Positions 24,501-33,066 of a stretch of 64,000 nt of DNA are shown piece after piece. The DNA comes from Solanum dulcamara. Its lineage: Eukaryota; Streptophyta; Magnoliopsida; Solanales; Solanaceae. Where the stretch lies: the NCBI RefSeq assembly GCF_947179165.1, contig NC_077241.1, positions 78,269,648 through 78,333,647 on the forward strand, given 5' to 3'. The position numbers and the translations under genes are program-made. Position 1 is the first letter of the stretch; each line of letters begins with the position of its first letter. The notes under the pieces were generated by a model. The model had not been told where the DNA came from, searched no databases, and saw nothing but the letters and a program-made list of their open reading frames with translations.

Positions 24501-25779
24501 TTGATACCACATTATTTGAATCATCTAATTTCTCATCTCCCAAAACTGTAGTAGGAACACATATTCCAAGATCTGCTATCGGAGCAACATGACCACAAAG
24601 CATGGCAACAGGTGTGATTTCCTGAGCCAGGAAAAAAGGAGAGCTCATAAACTTAAACCTTAACAAATACCACAACTAAGAAAAGATCCAACGTTACTTT
24701 ACCATGCCTTTTTCAAAAAAGAAAAAGGATCCAATTTCACACAAATTATCATAATGATTTACTCCATCCATCCAAACTTGCTCATCTCTTTTCACTTATG
24801 AGCTCACCTAGACATAGATTGCTTCATCTTTTTAATAATTAAGTTATCATTAGTTGCAAGAAACATACTATATCCTACAATGTCCAAAAAGAATGGTGTA
24901 AAATCAAAAGTTATCTTGGTTTATCTCAAGGACACAAACTACAAAAACCATCTTGAGATAGAAGTATACTCTTTTCACTTATGAGCTAAATCAGACCCCG
25001 ACTAATCCATTTTGTTATAAAATAAATAGAAGTATTGGAAAAGTACTATAAGTTGCAACACTCAGAAAAAATATGTTAAAATCAGAAAGCTAAGTCGGAC
25101 CTAGATTAATTCATTTTGTAATAAAACATATGAGGATAACAGTATAGGCTATGGATTTGACCTAACCCAGTAGCTTTGGCTCAAGACTTGTATATATGTT
25201 AAGAAATCTAGTAAACATGTATAACTATTAAATTTCGGAACTAAGTAATTAAATTTTTCAATGGTCTCAGTGGCATCCCAAACAATAAAGTTCAAATCCT
25301 GGATCTGCCTATGACAAATCAAATACTGTAAGTTGCATTGTTCAGAAAGAATATGCTAAAATATCAATTAAAGATCTCTTCTTTTAACTTACGGAAGCAA
25401 AATGACACGGCTATATTGAGATATAAGTGATAACTAACACCAATTGTAGCGTAGAGGAGATCACAATTAGCTAATCAACAAATTACTGCTTCGCCATTGA
25501 ACAGAAATGTGATATCACTCAGTAAAGCGCAAAGAGATCGCGATTAGCTAAGAACATGTACGACGTCGTAACTGAACTGAAACCGTTTAAACAATGCTAG
25601 ATTTCAGCCATTTAAAGGAGAAGAAAGTGATTTACCGAGGAGGAGAGATTCCACCAGATGATGGAGCCATCGGAACCGCCGGTATAGAGAGTCAGAGGAT
25701 TGTTGAGTGCGGCGACGGCGGTGACTTTGTGAGCCGGCGGTGAACCTGACCATATACAGGCTATGGATTTACACTTCAT
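15532..25779 (-). CDS. WD40-repeat protein related to WDR7 / Rabconnectin-3 beta
   Basis: Nine exons on the minus strand: 25636-25779, 21904-24621, 21679-21782, 21337-21406, 19162-19956, 17107-17309, 16262-16385, 15848-16060 and 15532-15675. All joins keep frame; total 4515 nt, 1504 residues. The N terminus MKCKSIACIWSGSPPAHKVT leads into WD repeats (LYTGGSDGSIIWWNL, then CGALLSACTDGVLCIW). A second WD group lies near residues 560-760, including LISGSMDCTIRVWDLD near 600. A long helical C-terminal part resembles HEAT-like repeats (AARSLFHCAASRAIPPPLR), and a last WD block ISALSFSPDGEGLVAFSE precedes MIRWWSYSVGSVWWEKL. This layout matches the plant transducin family protein related to animal WDR7, a partner of DMXL proteins in V-ATPase regulation; that role is known for the animal family and only inferred here. 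Intron 4 carries a MITE (20851-21241). No broken exon was seen. Confidence 0.92.
20851..21241. mobile_element. 391-bp MITE in intron 4 of the WDR7-like gene
   Basis: Perfect 20-bp terminal inverted repeats, GAGCCCGTTTGGATGGGCTT at 20851-20870 and its complement at 21222-21241. The three bases TAT flank both sides as a possible target duplication. The interior is non-coding and AT-rich. A 3-bp duplication would fit PIF/Harbinger or CACTA-derived elements; I cannot settle the superfamily. Confidence 0.8.
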
Positions 25780-26489
25780 CGACTATACGAGACGGATCAA
25801 GCCTATAATTTCCAATTAAACTGGAGAAAACTTGGGATTATTTTGGGTTTTAAAGGTGAAGTTTGCATAAAATATTATTGTCGTTTGTGAGTGCAATTGT
25901 TTAAATTGGAAACCATATGGTGGCATTCAGAATTACGTGTGGGTGTTTTTGTTCTAAAATTTCTCTCAAATGTTTGACACATTAATTTTAGTTGCATCAA
26001 ATGGATCAATAAATGGAATGAAAAAAATATTATTGGTTATTGTTATTGAGTTAATGGAGATTTAATGATTTTATAAAAAAAATATTGAAATGTTGATTTA
26101 ATATTGATTTTTAATATTAGGTTATTGATAACCCATCTAATTTACTATCAAACATTTATAACTATCACGGTCCATTATTATTGAAACAACAATTAATCAC
26201 TATCACTATTCACAATCAACCATCACTAAATTATAAATGGTGACCATCAATAGGCACCAATAACTATGTTAAGATTGATTGTATCATTAACTGTTGTTAA
26301 AAAAGAAAGTCAATGTTTATTGTTTACTATTCTTTCCGTTATGTTAAGATCGATTGTATCATAAGTGTTGTTACAGTTTTTTCTCAATTCCCCATCTTCA
26401 TGTGAAAAATAACCAAGTTAGGCAACTCTCTTATTGAATCAATTTTAAATGACGTTAAAAACATTTCATTTTTTTCAGTTCTTTATCTC
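25780..26489. other. intergenic region upstream of the WDR7-like gene
   Basis: AT-rich with short repeats such as AATAACTATGTTAAGATTGATTG and ATGTTAAGATCGATTG near 26.27 and 26.34 kb. It must contain the WDR7-like promoter, but no single TATA box stands out. No coding signal. Confidence 0.5.
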
Positions 26490-26756
26490 TTTATGATTGC
26501 CTCAATCCTAGATCCTCCTATGACGTTTACTTCCATTCCAGAGTTATTGCTCAAGGGGATTCAACACAGAGGCATCAAAAGGATCTTGATGTTGTTATGG
26601 GGAAAGATAGTGCAGTTTTGATCCTTGATGACACTGAAGCAGTAAACAAGTTACCAACATCTTAGAAACATTACATCCATGTCATTTGATGGATTGTATT
26701 ATTCTTGCTTGCATGTTTGCTCACACTTTTGGTCTGCAACATTTGAGGAGTGCATG

Positions 26757-26822
26757 TTTTTATACTCTGCCCTCCCTACACCACACCCGTGGTATATTCC
26801 CGGGTATGTTGTTATTGTTGCA
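26757..26822 (+). mobile_element. short degenerate RTE/SINE-type tail
   Basis: ACTCTGCCCTCCCTACACCA with CGTGGTATATTCCCGGGTAT and TTGTTATTGTTG matches the last part of the LINE/SINE tail seen at 14.9 kb. It sits between the two surviving parts of the CTD phosphatase relic. Confidence 0.5.
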
Positions 26823-27295
26823 GTGCTTCTTTTTTTCTTGTCCGAGTATTCGGGTTATTCCTTGTCCAGTTTCAATGGTTAATGTTCTCCGTACCATAAA
26901 TATAACTCAAACAACAATTGCACCTCAATCCAAAGCAAGTTATGGTTCGCTATATAAATCTTCACGCTCACATCCTCGAGTATAACTGTTTGACAAAATG
27001 GCAGGTGCTCAAAACAGTTCGTAAGGAAGTCTTGGCGGATTGTAAGATAGTATTTAGCCGGGTTTTTCCTAGTAACTTCCATGCCGAAAAACATCGTCGG
27101 TGGAAAATGGTGGAACAATTAGGAGCAAAATGTTCCAAAGAGCATGACTTGTCTGCAGACAAGTTGTCTCTGGTTGCTGGAACAGAAAAATCGCTCTGGG
27201 CAGTGAAAGAGAGCAAATTCCTGGTCAATCCAGGTTGGATTGAAGCTACCAACTATCGATGGCGAACACCACTTGAAGAAGACTTCCCCGTAGTA

Positions 27296-27300
27296 TGTAG
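27296..27300. repeat. target site duplication TGTAG, left copy
   Basis: TGTAG here and at 28151-28155 flank a TG...CA-bounded block, so it is read as the 5-bp duplication of an LTR insertion. Confidence 0.75.
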
Positions 27301-28150
27301 TGTTAGTAAACTGTATTGTAAATATTAAAACAGTAACAATAACTACTGAAAGTAATAAAAGACAAAATCTGGATTGAAACTGAAAATAATAACAGTATCT
27401 GAAAAAATTAATGTCAGAACAAAAATCGAGCCCTCTGAATATACTGTGTCCTTAAGAAAATTATTCTCCTCAATGTACCTGAGATTTTGGAGTCTTTCCT
27501 CCCAGGATAGAACGATTTACTCACCAAAATAGAGGTACTGCAAATTCTGGTGTCTGCGAACCACTGGAAGGCATTATATCACACGAGTTTTTAAGAAGTG
27601 CAGAAAAGAAGAAAAAGAAGATTTCTATCAGAATTTTCGTATGGAGCATTCTGAGGATTAACAGATATATATAGCCTGTTTGCATCTTTTAAGAAAAAGC
27701 ACCTGTTGGGAAAAGGTTTGTCCGTTGAGAAAAGGTTTGCAACTTTTCGGACAAGGTTGCAACCTTTCAAAAAATCTGTTGGAAAAACGGAGGAAAATAT
27801 TTTTAAATTAATCCGGGAAAAAAACGGGGTCGGGACACGGGTCAAGATTTTTCACTTAATTAATTAAATAAATACATAATATTAATTAATTAAAAATTTA
27901 AAGGAAATTTGGTCCAAAAAGATTATCAATCAATTGACCAAATCCGTAGCAGTAGCCGAGCGACGACGACGACGGCGCGAGGGGAGACCCTCTTCTTGAC
28001 CTTTAGCAACATGAAGGAGTTCTTCTACTTTTAAGTAGGAGACTTTTTCTTTCCACCACCTATGAGGGACTAATGCTTATTTCATAAAGCAAGAGAGAAC
28101 AAATCATTTTTCACTCCACTTCTGATTCAACCTATCAATTAAACCCAACA
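27301..28150 (-). mobile_element. 850-bp solo LTR
   Basis: The block starts TGTTAGTAAAC and ends AAACCCAACA, so its ends are the inverted TGTT...AACA typical of LTRs, and a 5-bp duplication TGTAG flanks it. There is no internal coding region or second LTR. Minus orientation is preferred because TGTTGGGTTTAATT is a typical Copia LTR start, but that is inference. The body includes a CGACGACGACGACGG run near 27960 and a pyrimidine-rich region. It lies at the downstream edge of the CTD phosphatase relic. Confidence 0.75.
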
Positions 28151-28377
28151 TGTAGTTATCAACTTTTTGAACATAATCATAGGTAGGAGCTTATATATGG
28201 GCAGTCTAAATGAAAATTTGAAATATGTAGAACAAGTCTTAACATTTTACAGCCAGAAACTTACATATTACTACTATCTTACAGTCCTAAAACTGCTAAC
28301 TACCCAAAAGCTTCTTGCAATTTACAAACTTTCAAACTGTAAGCTAGGTAAAGTACAATTATGTTTAATTGCCATCC
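28151..28377. other. right TGTAG duplication and 3' flank of multi-AP2 gene 1
   Basis: 28151-28155 is the right TGTAG copy. The rest is AT-rich. Parts of it (CCTAAAACTGCTAACTACC, CTTCTTGCAATTTACAAAC) resemble sequences at 32985-33040 and 36355-36400, so the 3' UTRs of the three AP2 paralogues were duplicated together with the genes. Confidence 0.6.
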
Positions 28378-30948
28378 TCACTTACAAATACTCAGATCAT
28401 CCAAAGTGCTGAATTCACCTAAAAGAGATCCAAAGTTGTCGATGATTGGTAAGCCCAATTTTAGTGAAAATTTGACTGCCCTATTACCTGGAAGTTGCAC
28501 CCATTCCCCCATCCGTAAATCTTCATTATCCTCTTGACCTTCTTGCTTCTCCCTGGCACTAGAATCAGTTGGCATCTCTCTTTGCAGCTCGACCTCCTTT
28601 GAGATCTGAAGATCAAATCTCTTAGACTGATAAGCACGGAAAGCTTCTTCAGCAGTGCCTATTTCGTGAGAATCAATCCTTTGCTCAGTTCCGCCATTTG
28701 ATGAATTCGAGATTGGAACATCAATTTCTGATCCACCAGCTGATTTGAGTTCACAATTTACATTGTCATGCCCTGACTTGACCTTGACTAATTTCTCTGA
28801 TTTCTCATCTTGCGTAGAATGAGTTTGTTCATTACCACATTGTCGCTTTGCATCGACTAGTCTCTGAAACTCTAGCTTCTTAGACTGATAAGCCCGGGAA
28901 GCCTCTTCAGCAGTGCCAAAAGTCCCCAACCAAACTCTTTTCTTACTGATGGGGTTTCTAATCTCAGATGTATATTTACCTGAACTCTTTCTCTTGTGAA
29001 CCCTAAAGAAATGTGTTATTTTCTGAGAATCGATTATTTTAGTTCTTCTACTCACTTGAGCAGTGTTTAAGGATTGATCATGATTAGCCACAGACAAGGA
29101 TGCCACAAGAGGAGATTCAGACTGCTGAACTTGATCACAATTTTTCCTTGGTTTATTCTCCTTATTACTCTGCTGTCCTAATTTCTTAAGCTCAGACTTC
29201 TTGGACAAATAAGCTTGTGAAGCCTCTTCAACAGTGTCAAAAGTTCCCAACCATACTGTCTTATGCTTAATTCGATCTTTAATCACAGCACCATACCTTC
29301 CATTCTTTTGCCTTCGGATTCCAATTAAGCTTATCTTGGCTTTAGGATCACAACTTGTAGTAGTATTACACTCATCACATGATTCTGTGCCATAGACATT
29401 ATCCATTAGACGTGTGGTTCCTTTAGAAGACTCGAGTTCTTTCCCTGACATCTTGTTCTTGTGAACCCCAACAATATGTGTTGCTGCTTTGTGAGAATCG
29501 ATTCTTTTATTTCTTCTACCAACACTAGCAGCATTAAAGGTTTGGTCATTAGCCACAGACAAGGATGCCACAACAGGTGCTTCAGGCTGCTGAATTTGAT
29601 CACAGTTCTCCTTATTACCCTGCTGGTTTAATTTCTCAATATCAAGCTCAGACTTCTTGGAGAAATAAGCTTGTGAAGCCTGTTCAACAGTGTCAAAAGT
29701 GCCCAACCATACTTGATTATGCCTAGTTGTGTCTCTAATCACAGCACCATACCTCCCGTTCTTTTGCCTTCGGATTCCAGGCAAGCTTCTGTTGGCTTTA
29801 GGATTGCCGACATTAGTAGTATTACACTCATTAGAAGATTCTGTGCCATGAATATTAGCCATTAGACATGAGGTTTCTTTAGAAGACTCGGGTTCTTTCT
29901 CTGACGTCTTGCTCTTATGAACCCCAACGATATGTGTTGTTCTGTGAAAATCGATTCTTTCATTTCTCATACCCACACTAGCAGTATCTAAGGTTTGAAC
30001 ATCAGCCACAGACAAGGATGCCAGTACAACAGGTGATTCAGGCTGCTGAATTTGATCACAATTCTTCTTTGGTGTATTCTCCTCATTACGCTGCTGGTTT
30101 AATTTTGCATTCTCAAGCTCAGACTTCTTGGAAAAATAAGCTTGTGAAGCCTCTTCAACAGTGTCAAAAGTGCCCAACCATACTTGCTTATGCCTAGTGG
30201 TATCTGTAATCACAGCACCATACCTCCCATTCTTTTGCCTTCGCACACCAAGCAAGCTTATCTTGGCTTTAGGATTGCTTGCACTAGCATTACATTCATC
30301 AGATGATTCTGTGCCATGTACATTAGCCATTAGACATATGGTTTCTTTAGAAGATTCGGGTTCTTTCCCTGACCAGTTGTTCCTGTGAACCTCAATGATA
30401 TGTGTTGTTGTTTCGTGAGAATTGATTCTACTCACACTAGCAGTATCCAAGGTTTGATCATTTCCCACAGACAAGGATGTCACAATAGATGATTCAAGCA
30501 GCTGAATTTGATGAAGATTCTCCTTTGGTTCATTGTCCTTATTACCCTGCTGGCTTAATTTCTCAAACTCAGACTTCTTGGACAAATAAGCTTGTGAAGC
30601 CTCTTCAACAGTGTTAAAAGTTCCCAACCATACTTGCTTATGCCTAATTTTGTCTGTAATCACAGCACCATACCTCCCATTCTTTTGCCTTCGCACGCCA
30701 ATTAAGCTTATCTTGGCTTTATTACATTCATCAGATGATTCTGTGCCACCATGGACATTAGATTTTAAACATGATGTTTCTTTAGAATAAGATTCTATAC
30801 AAACTAAGGGTTCTTTTCCTCGGAATTTGTGCATGTTAGAGTTCAAGCCTTTAGATTCATCAGTACCCAAAAATGCCTCTTTCTTCTCCATGTTTTGCCA
30901 TTCATTTACAAATAAGGGTCTTTTCTCATGAAATGTACTTAAGGGCAT
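28378..30948 (-). CDS. multi-AP2-domain protein, copy 1 (five AP2/ERF-like domains)
   Basis: A single 856-residue frame with five AP2/ERF-like domains at about 80-131, 230-283, 388-440, 539-590 and 646-697. Domains 1-4 share the GVRRQKNGRYGAVI start and the [16 protein letters not shown] end. Domain 5 is a second type, [20 protein letters not shown] then [17 protein letters not shown] half-domain (GTAEEAFRAYQSK) follows near 763-776. The C terminus at about 814-853 carries GEWVQLPG, FSLKLGLPIID and LGEFSTLDDLSI. Domains 1-4 recur every 150-158 residues. Ordinary AP2/ERF proteins have one or two domains. They resemble group VI-L-type ERFs; DNA binding is inferred and untested. The start ATG at 30948 is intact. 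A possible upstream first exon at 31049-31159 encodes METDQRGLLADEKEED and ends IFIDK at a GT, matching the 5' end of copy 2, but it is not in frame with this ORF without splicing. Confidence 0.85.
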   Translation of the reverse strand: MPLSTFHEKRPLFVNEWQNMEKKEAFLGTDESKGLNSNMHKFRGKEPLVCIESYSKETSCLKSNVHGGTESSDECNKAKISLIGVRRQKNGRYGAVITDKIRHKQVWLGTFNTVEEASQAYLSKKSEFEKLSQQGNKDNEPKENLHQIQLLESSIVTSLSVGNDQTLDTASVSRINSHETTTHIIEVHRNNWSGKEPESSKETICLMANVHGTESSDECNASASNPKAKISLLGVRRQKNGRYGAVITDTTRHKQVWLGTFDTVEEASQAYFSKKSELENAKLNQQRNEENTPKKNCDQIQQPESPVVLASLSVADVQTLDTASVGMRNERIDFHRTTHIVGVHKSKTSEKEPESSKETSCLMANIHGTESSNECNTTNVGNPKANRSLPGIRRQKNGRYGAVIRDTTRHNQVWLGTFDTVEQASQAYFSKKSELDIEKLNQQGNKENCDQIQQPEAPVVASLSVANDQTFNAASVGRRNKRIDSHKAATHIVGVHKNKMSGKELESSKGTTRLMDNVYGTESCDECNTTTSCDPKAKISLIGIRRQKNGRYGAVIKDRIKHKTVWLGTFDTVEEASQAYLSKKSELKKLGQQSNKENKPRKNCDQVQQSESPLVASLSVANHDQSLNTAQVSRRTKIIDSQKITHFFRVHKRKSSGKYTSEIRNPISKKRVWLGTFGTAEEASRAYQSKKLEFQRLVDAKRQCGNEQTHSTQDEKSEKLVKVKSGHDNVNCELKSAGGSEIDVPISNSSNGGTEQRIDSHEIGTAEEAFRAYQSKRFDLQISKEVELQREMPTDSSAREKQEGQEDNEDLRMGEWVQLPGNRAVKFSLKLGLPIIDNFGSLLGEFSTLDDLSICK

Positions 30949-30984
30949 TTTACCATCAGTTTCTTCTTTGCTTCTTTCAGTAGC

Positions 30985-31025
30985 AACACTTGTACTTTGT
31001 GCTTTGTGCTTTGTGCTTTGTGTGT
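30985..31025. repeat. heptamer microsatellite (CACAAAG)n
   Basis: On the minus strand CACAAAG repeats about four times just upstream of the copy 1 frame. The corresponding place in copy 2 (about 35560-35600) has unrelated coding-like sequence, so the array probably replaced part of the 5' region. Confidence 0.7.
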
Positions 31026-31048
31026 TATAAAGGAATAGTAAACTTTAC

Positions 31049-31159
31049 CTTGTCAATAAAAATCTCTGGCTGCTCAATTTGGGTTATCTTCTGTTTCTTG
31101 CTGCTGATTTCATCTTCTTCTTTTTCATCTGCAAGTAGTCCTCTTTGATCAGTTTCCAT
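31049..31159 (-). pseudogene. possible first exon or 5' relic of multi-AP2 copy 1
   Basis: A 37-codon open stretch starting with ATG, METDQRGLLADEKEEDEISS to PEIFIDK, followed by GTAAAG. Copy 2 begins MKIDQRGLLTEEEDS to FFVDK followed by the same GTAAAG, but there the frame reads on without interruption. It is either a true first exon with a very short intron or a remnant left when the region after it was altered. Confidence 0.45.
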
Positions 31160-31436
31160 GTGGATTATGTTAAAAACACAACAATTTACATTGAAGTGAT
31201 GGATTTCTGGATGAGATGAAAGAGGGAAAGTTTTTTTTTTCCTTTTTGGAATTCTTGATTGAGCTTATTTGTGACGGTATTTTACCACGGAGTTCTTCCT
31301 AGCTTCATCTCTACAGTGCCAACTTACTCACAAAAATAGTTATTTTATTTTACTTGTCCATTTTAATTAATCAAGAGAGTTTAATTGTTTTCTCATATAC
31401 TATTTTTAGTATTAAATAGTAACTACATAAAATAAT

Positions 31437-31680
31437 ACTCCCCTTGTTCCACTTTATATTACCTTTTTTCTTTTTTAGTCAGTCTCAAAAAAATCTCATT
31501 TGTATAATTAATATTAATTTAACTTTAAATGTTCATATTATTCTTAATGAAGTGATTTATAGTCACATAAATATTTATGACTTATTTAAAAATACAAGTT
31601 TTAAAATTTTATTTTTCTTTATTAAATTTTGTGTCCAATCAAATTATATCATATAAATTAAAACGAAATAAATAATAGTC
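31437..31680. mobile_element. degenerate Stowaway MITE
   Basis: The left end is TACTCCCCTTGTTCCACTTT, then TTTTTAGTCAGTCTCAAAAA. The right end, AAATTAAAACGAAATAAATA, is the decayed inverse. Flanking TA fits Stowaway insertion. Confidence 0.55.
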
Positions 31681-32649
31681 AAATTTAGAATTTTAAAATA
31701 TTATAACGTAATAAAATACATCTTTAATTAAATTATATCAGACAACAAGCGCCAAATAATACAAAAAAGGGAGTACCACAGTAAATTTTCCACTTGACAC
31801 CCTTGTTATATTCTCTTATTTTAGTCAAAAAGGACTCTTCTTTCGATATTGTTATCTCATTATTTAAAGTGCAAATGAGATTGTAGTAGTAATACTTGTC
31901 TTTAAAGTGCCTTTGTGATGCTAAGGGCATGTTTGGACATATGAACCTTTCAGAGCATGGTTTAAAGATCATTTTATGAGGAAAATGAAAATTTTATAAT
32001 AAAATGAAATGTTAAACCACCATGTAAAATCTCATAAGTAATTCGTAAACGTTAGACGACAATTCAATATTCTATTTATAAAATTGAATAATATATGAGC
32101 AACTATTTAATTCGAGTGGAATGTTATTTAAAAGAGTAACTTTTGAGAACGATATTTATATAATTTTAAAAATTTGAACGAAAATGTCTTGTTGTCTTAT
32201 TGTCTTATGGAGCCTAAAAGAAGGTAAACTCTTCTGCCCGGAGGACCAAACCTGGCTGCTGGGACAAGCTTGGTATACCACTTCTATTATTTTCTGTATA
32301 AGGTAAAGTTGCGAGACATATTCAAGAAGCAAATGAAGATGATTTAAATTGAAAATAACTCAAACTAGTAGAGTATAAATTTGTCTTAAAAATATGAAAA
32401 GGGTAGAAAAACATGCAAAGGGGGATTTATGTCACCTCACCACAATAAGGAATAATAGAAATAGAAAATGCTTCATCAGGGAAAAAATAAAATAAAAGCA
32501 AGATAGGATAATAAGATCCCCACAAATACGATTGTGTAACACTAAATCTACGAGATCCTATAACTTATATATAGCTTCCCGATAATTTCAGTTATCAATA
32601 TAGGACTTTATTTGCACACTCAACAACAGACTTTCAAGTCAGTACACGT

Positions 32650-32919
32650 TACTCCCTTCATTCCATATTAAGTAAATTTTGAGAAATTTTTCATTGTTCA
32701 AAATAATTGAATTGTTCAAAGTTCAAGATAAACGTTTGAAATATTTTTCATATTTGTCCTTTCATTTATTGAAGTTTTATATTTTTTAGAAAATAAATTA
32801 TACTACTTGCAAAGTTATATTTAATAGTGAAAAGTATGGTTCAAATTATGCTCTTAAATATTTTTCTTAATATGTGTGCATTGCGTCGTAAATTCAATTA
32901 ATATGTAATGGAGGGAGTA
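32650..32919. mobile_element. Stowaway MITE with TA target duplication
   Basis: The left end CTCCCTTCATTCCATATTAA and the right end TTAATATGTAATGGAGGGAG are near-perfect inverted repeats, each flanked by TA. The interior is AT-rich and non-coding. Confidence 0.85.
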
Positions 32920-33066
32920 TCATTTTTCAAACATTCTATAGTTGAAAGGAAATAGATATTAACTACTATCTACTGATCAATCCTAAAACTTGAAAATACC
33001 AAAAATCTTACTGCAATTTTCAAAGATTCATCAAGCTAGGGAAATCGCACCATTGTTGTCTTTAGT

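Larger units (their letters stand above)
26490..27300 (+). pseudogene. relic of RNA polymerase II CTD phosphatase (FCP1/CPL3-CPL4 type)
   Basis: Two exon-like pieces survive. The first (about 26490-26650) encodes IASILDP and, after a frame change, VYFHSRVIAQGDSTQRHQ and GKDSAVLILDDTEA; this is the C-terminal part of the FCP1 phosphatase domain, including the DDT motif. The second (27005-27294) follows an AG acceptor and encodes VLKTVRKEVLADCKIVFSRV and GTEKSLWAVKESKFLVNPGW with WIEATNY, a BRCT domain. The N-terminal DLDHT catalytic motif is absent and the middle (26650-27000) is unrelated sequence containing a SINE-type tail and stops. The exon-intron edge before the BRCT part argues for a DNA-level duplicate rather than a processed copy. 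A solo LTR begins at 27301, right after the BRCT part. Confidence 0.8.
31160..33066. other. intergenic region between multi-AP2 copies 1 and 2
   Basis: AT-rich. It contains two Stowaway-type MITEs (31437-31680 and 32650-32919) and no coding region. The last 80 bases resemble the 3' flanks of the other AP2 copies. Confidence 0.6.

Noticed and set aside
26679..26985. Plus-strand ORFs of 67 and 99 codons
   Set aside because: They cover the SINE-type tail and the non-homologous gap within the phosphatase relic.
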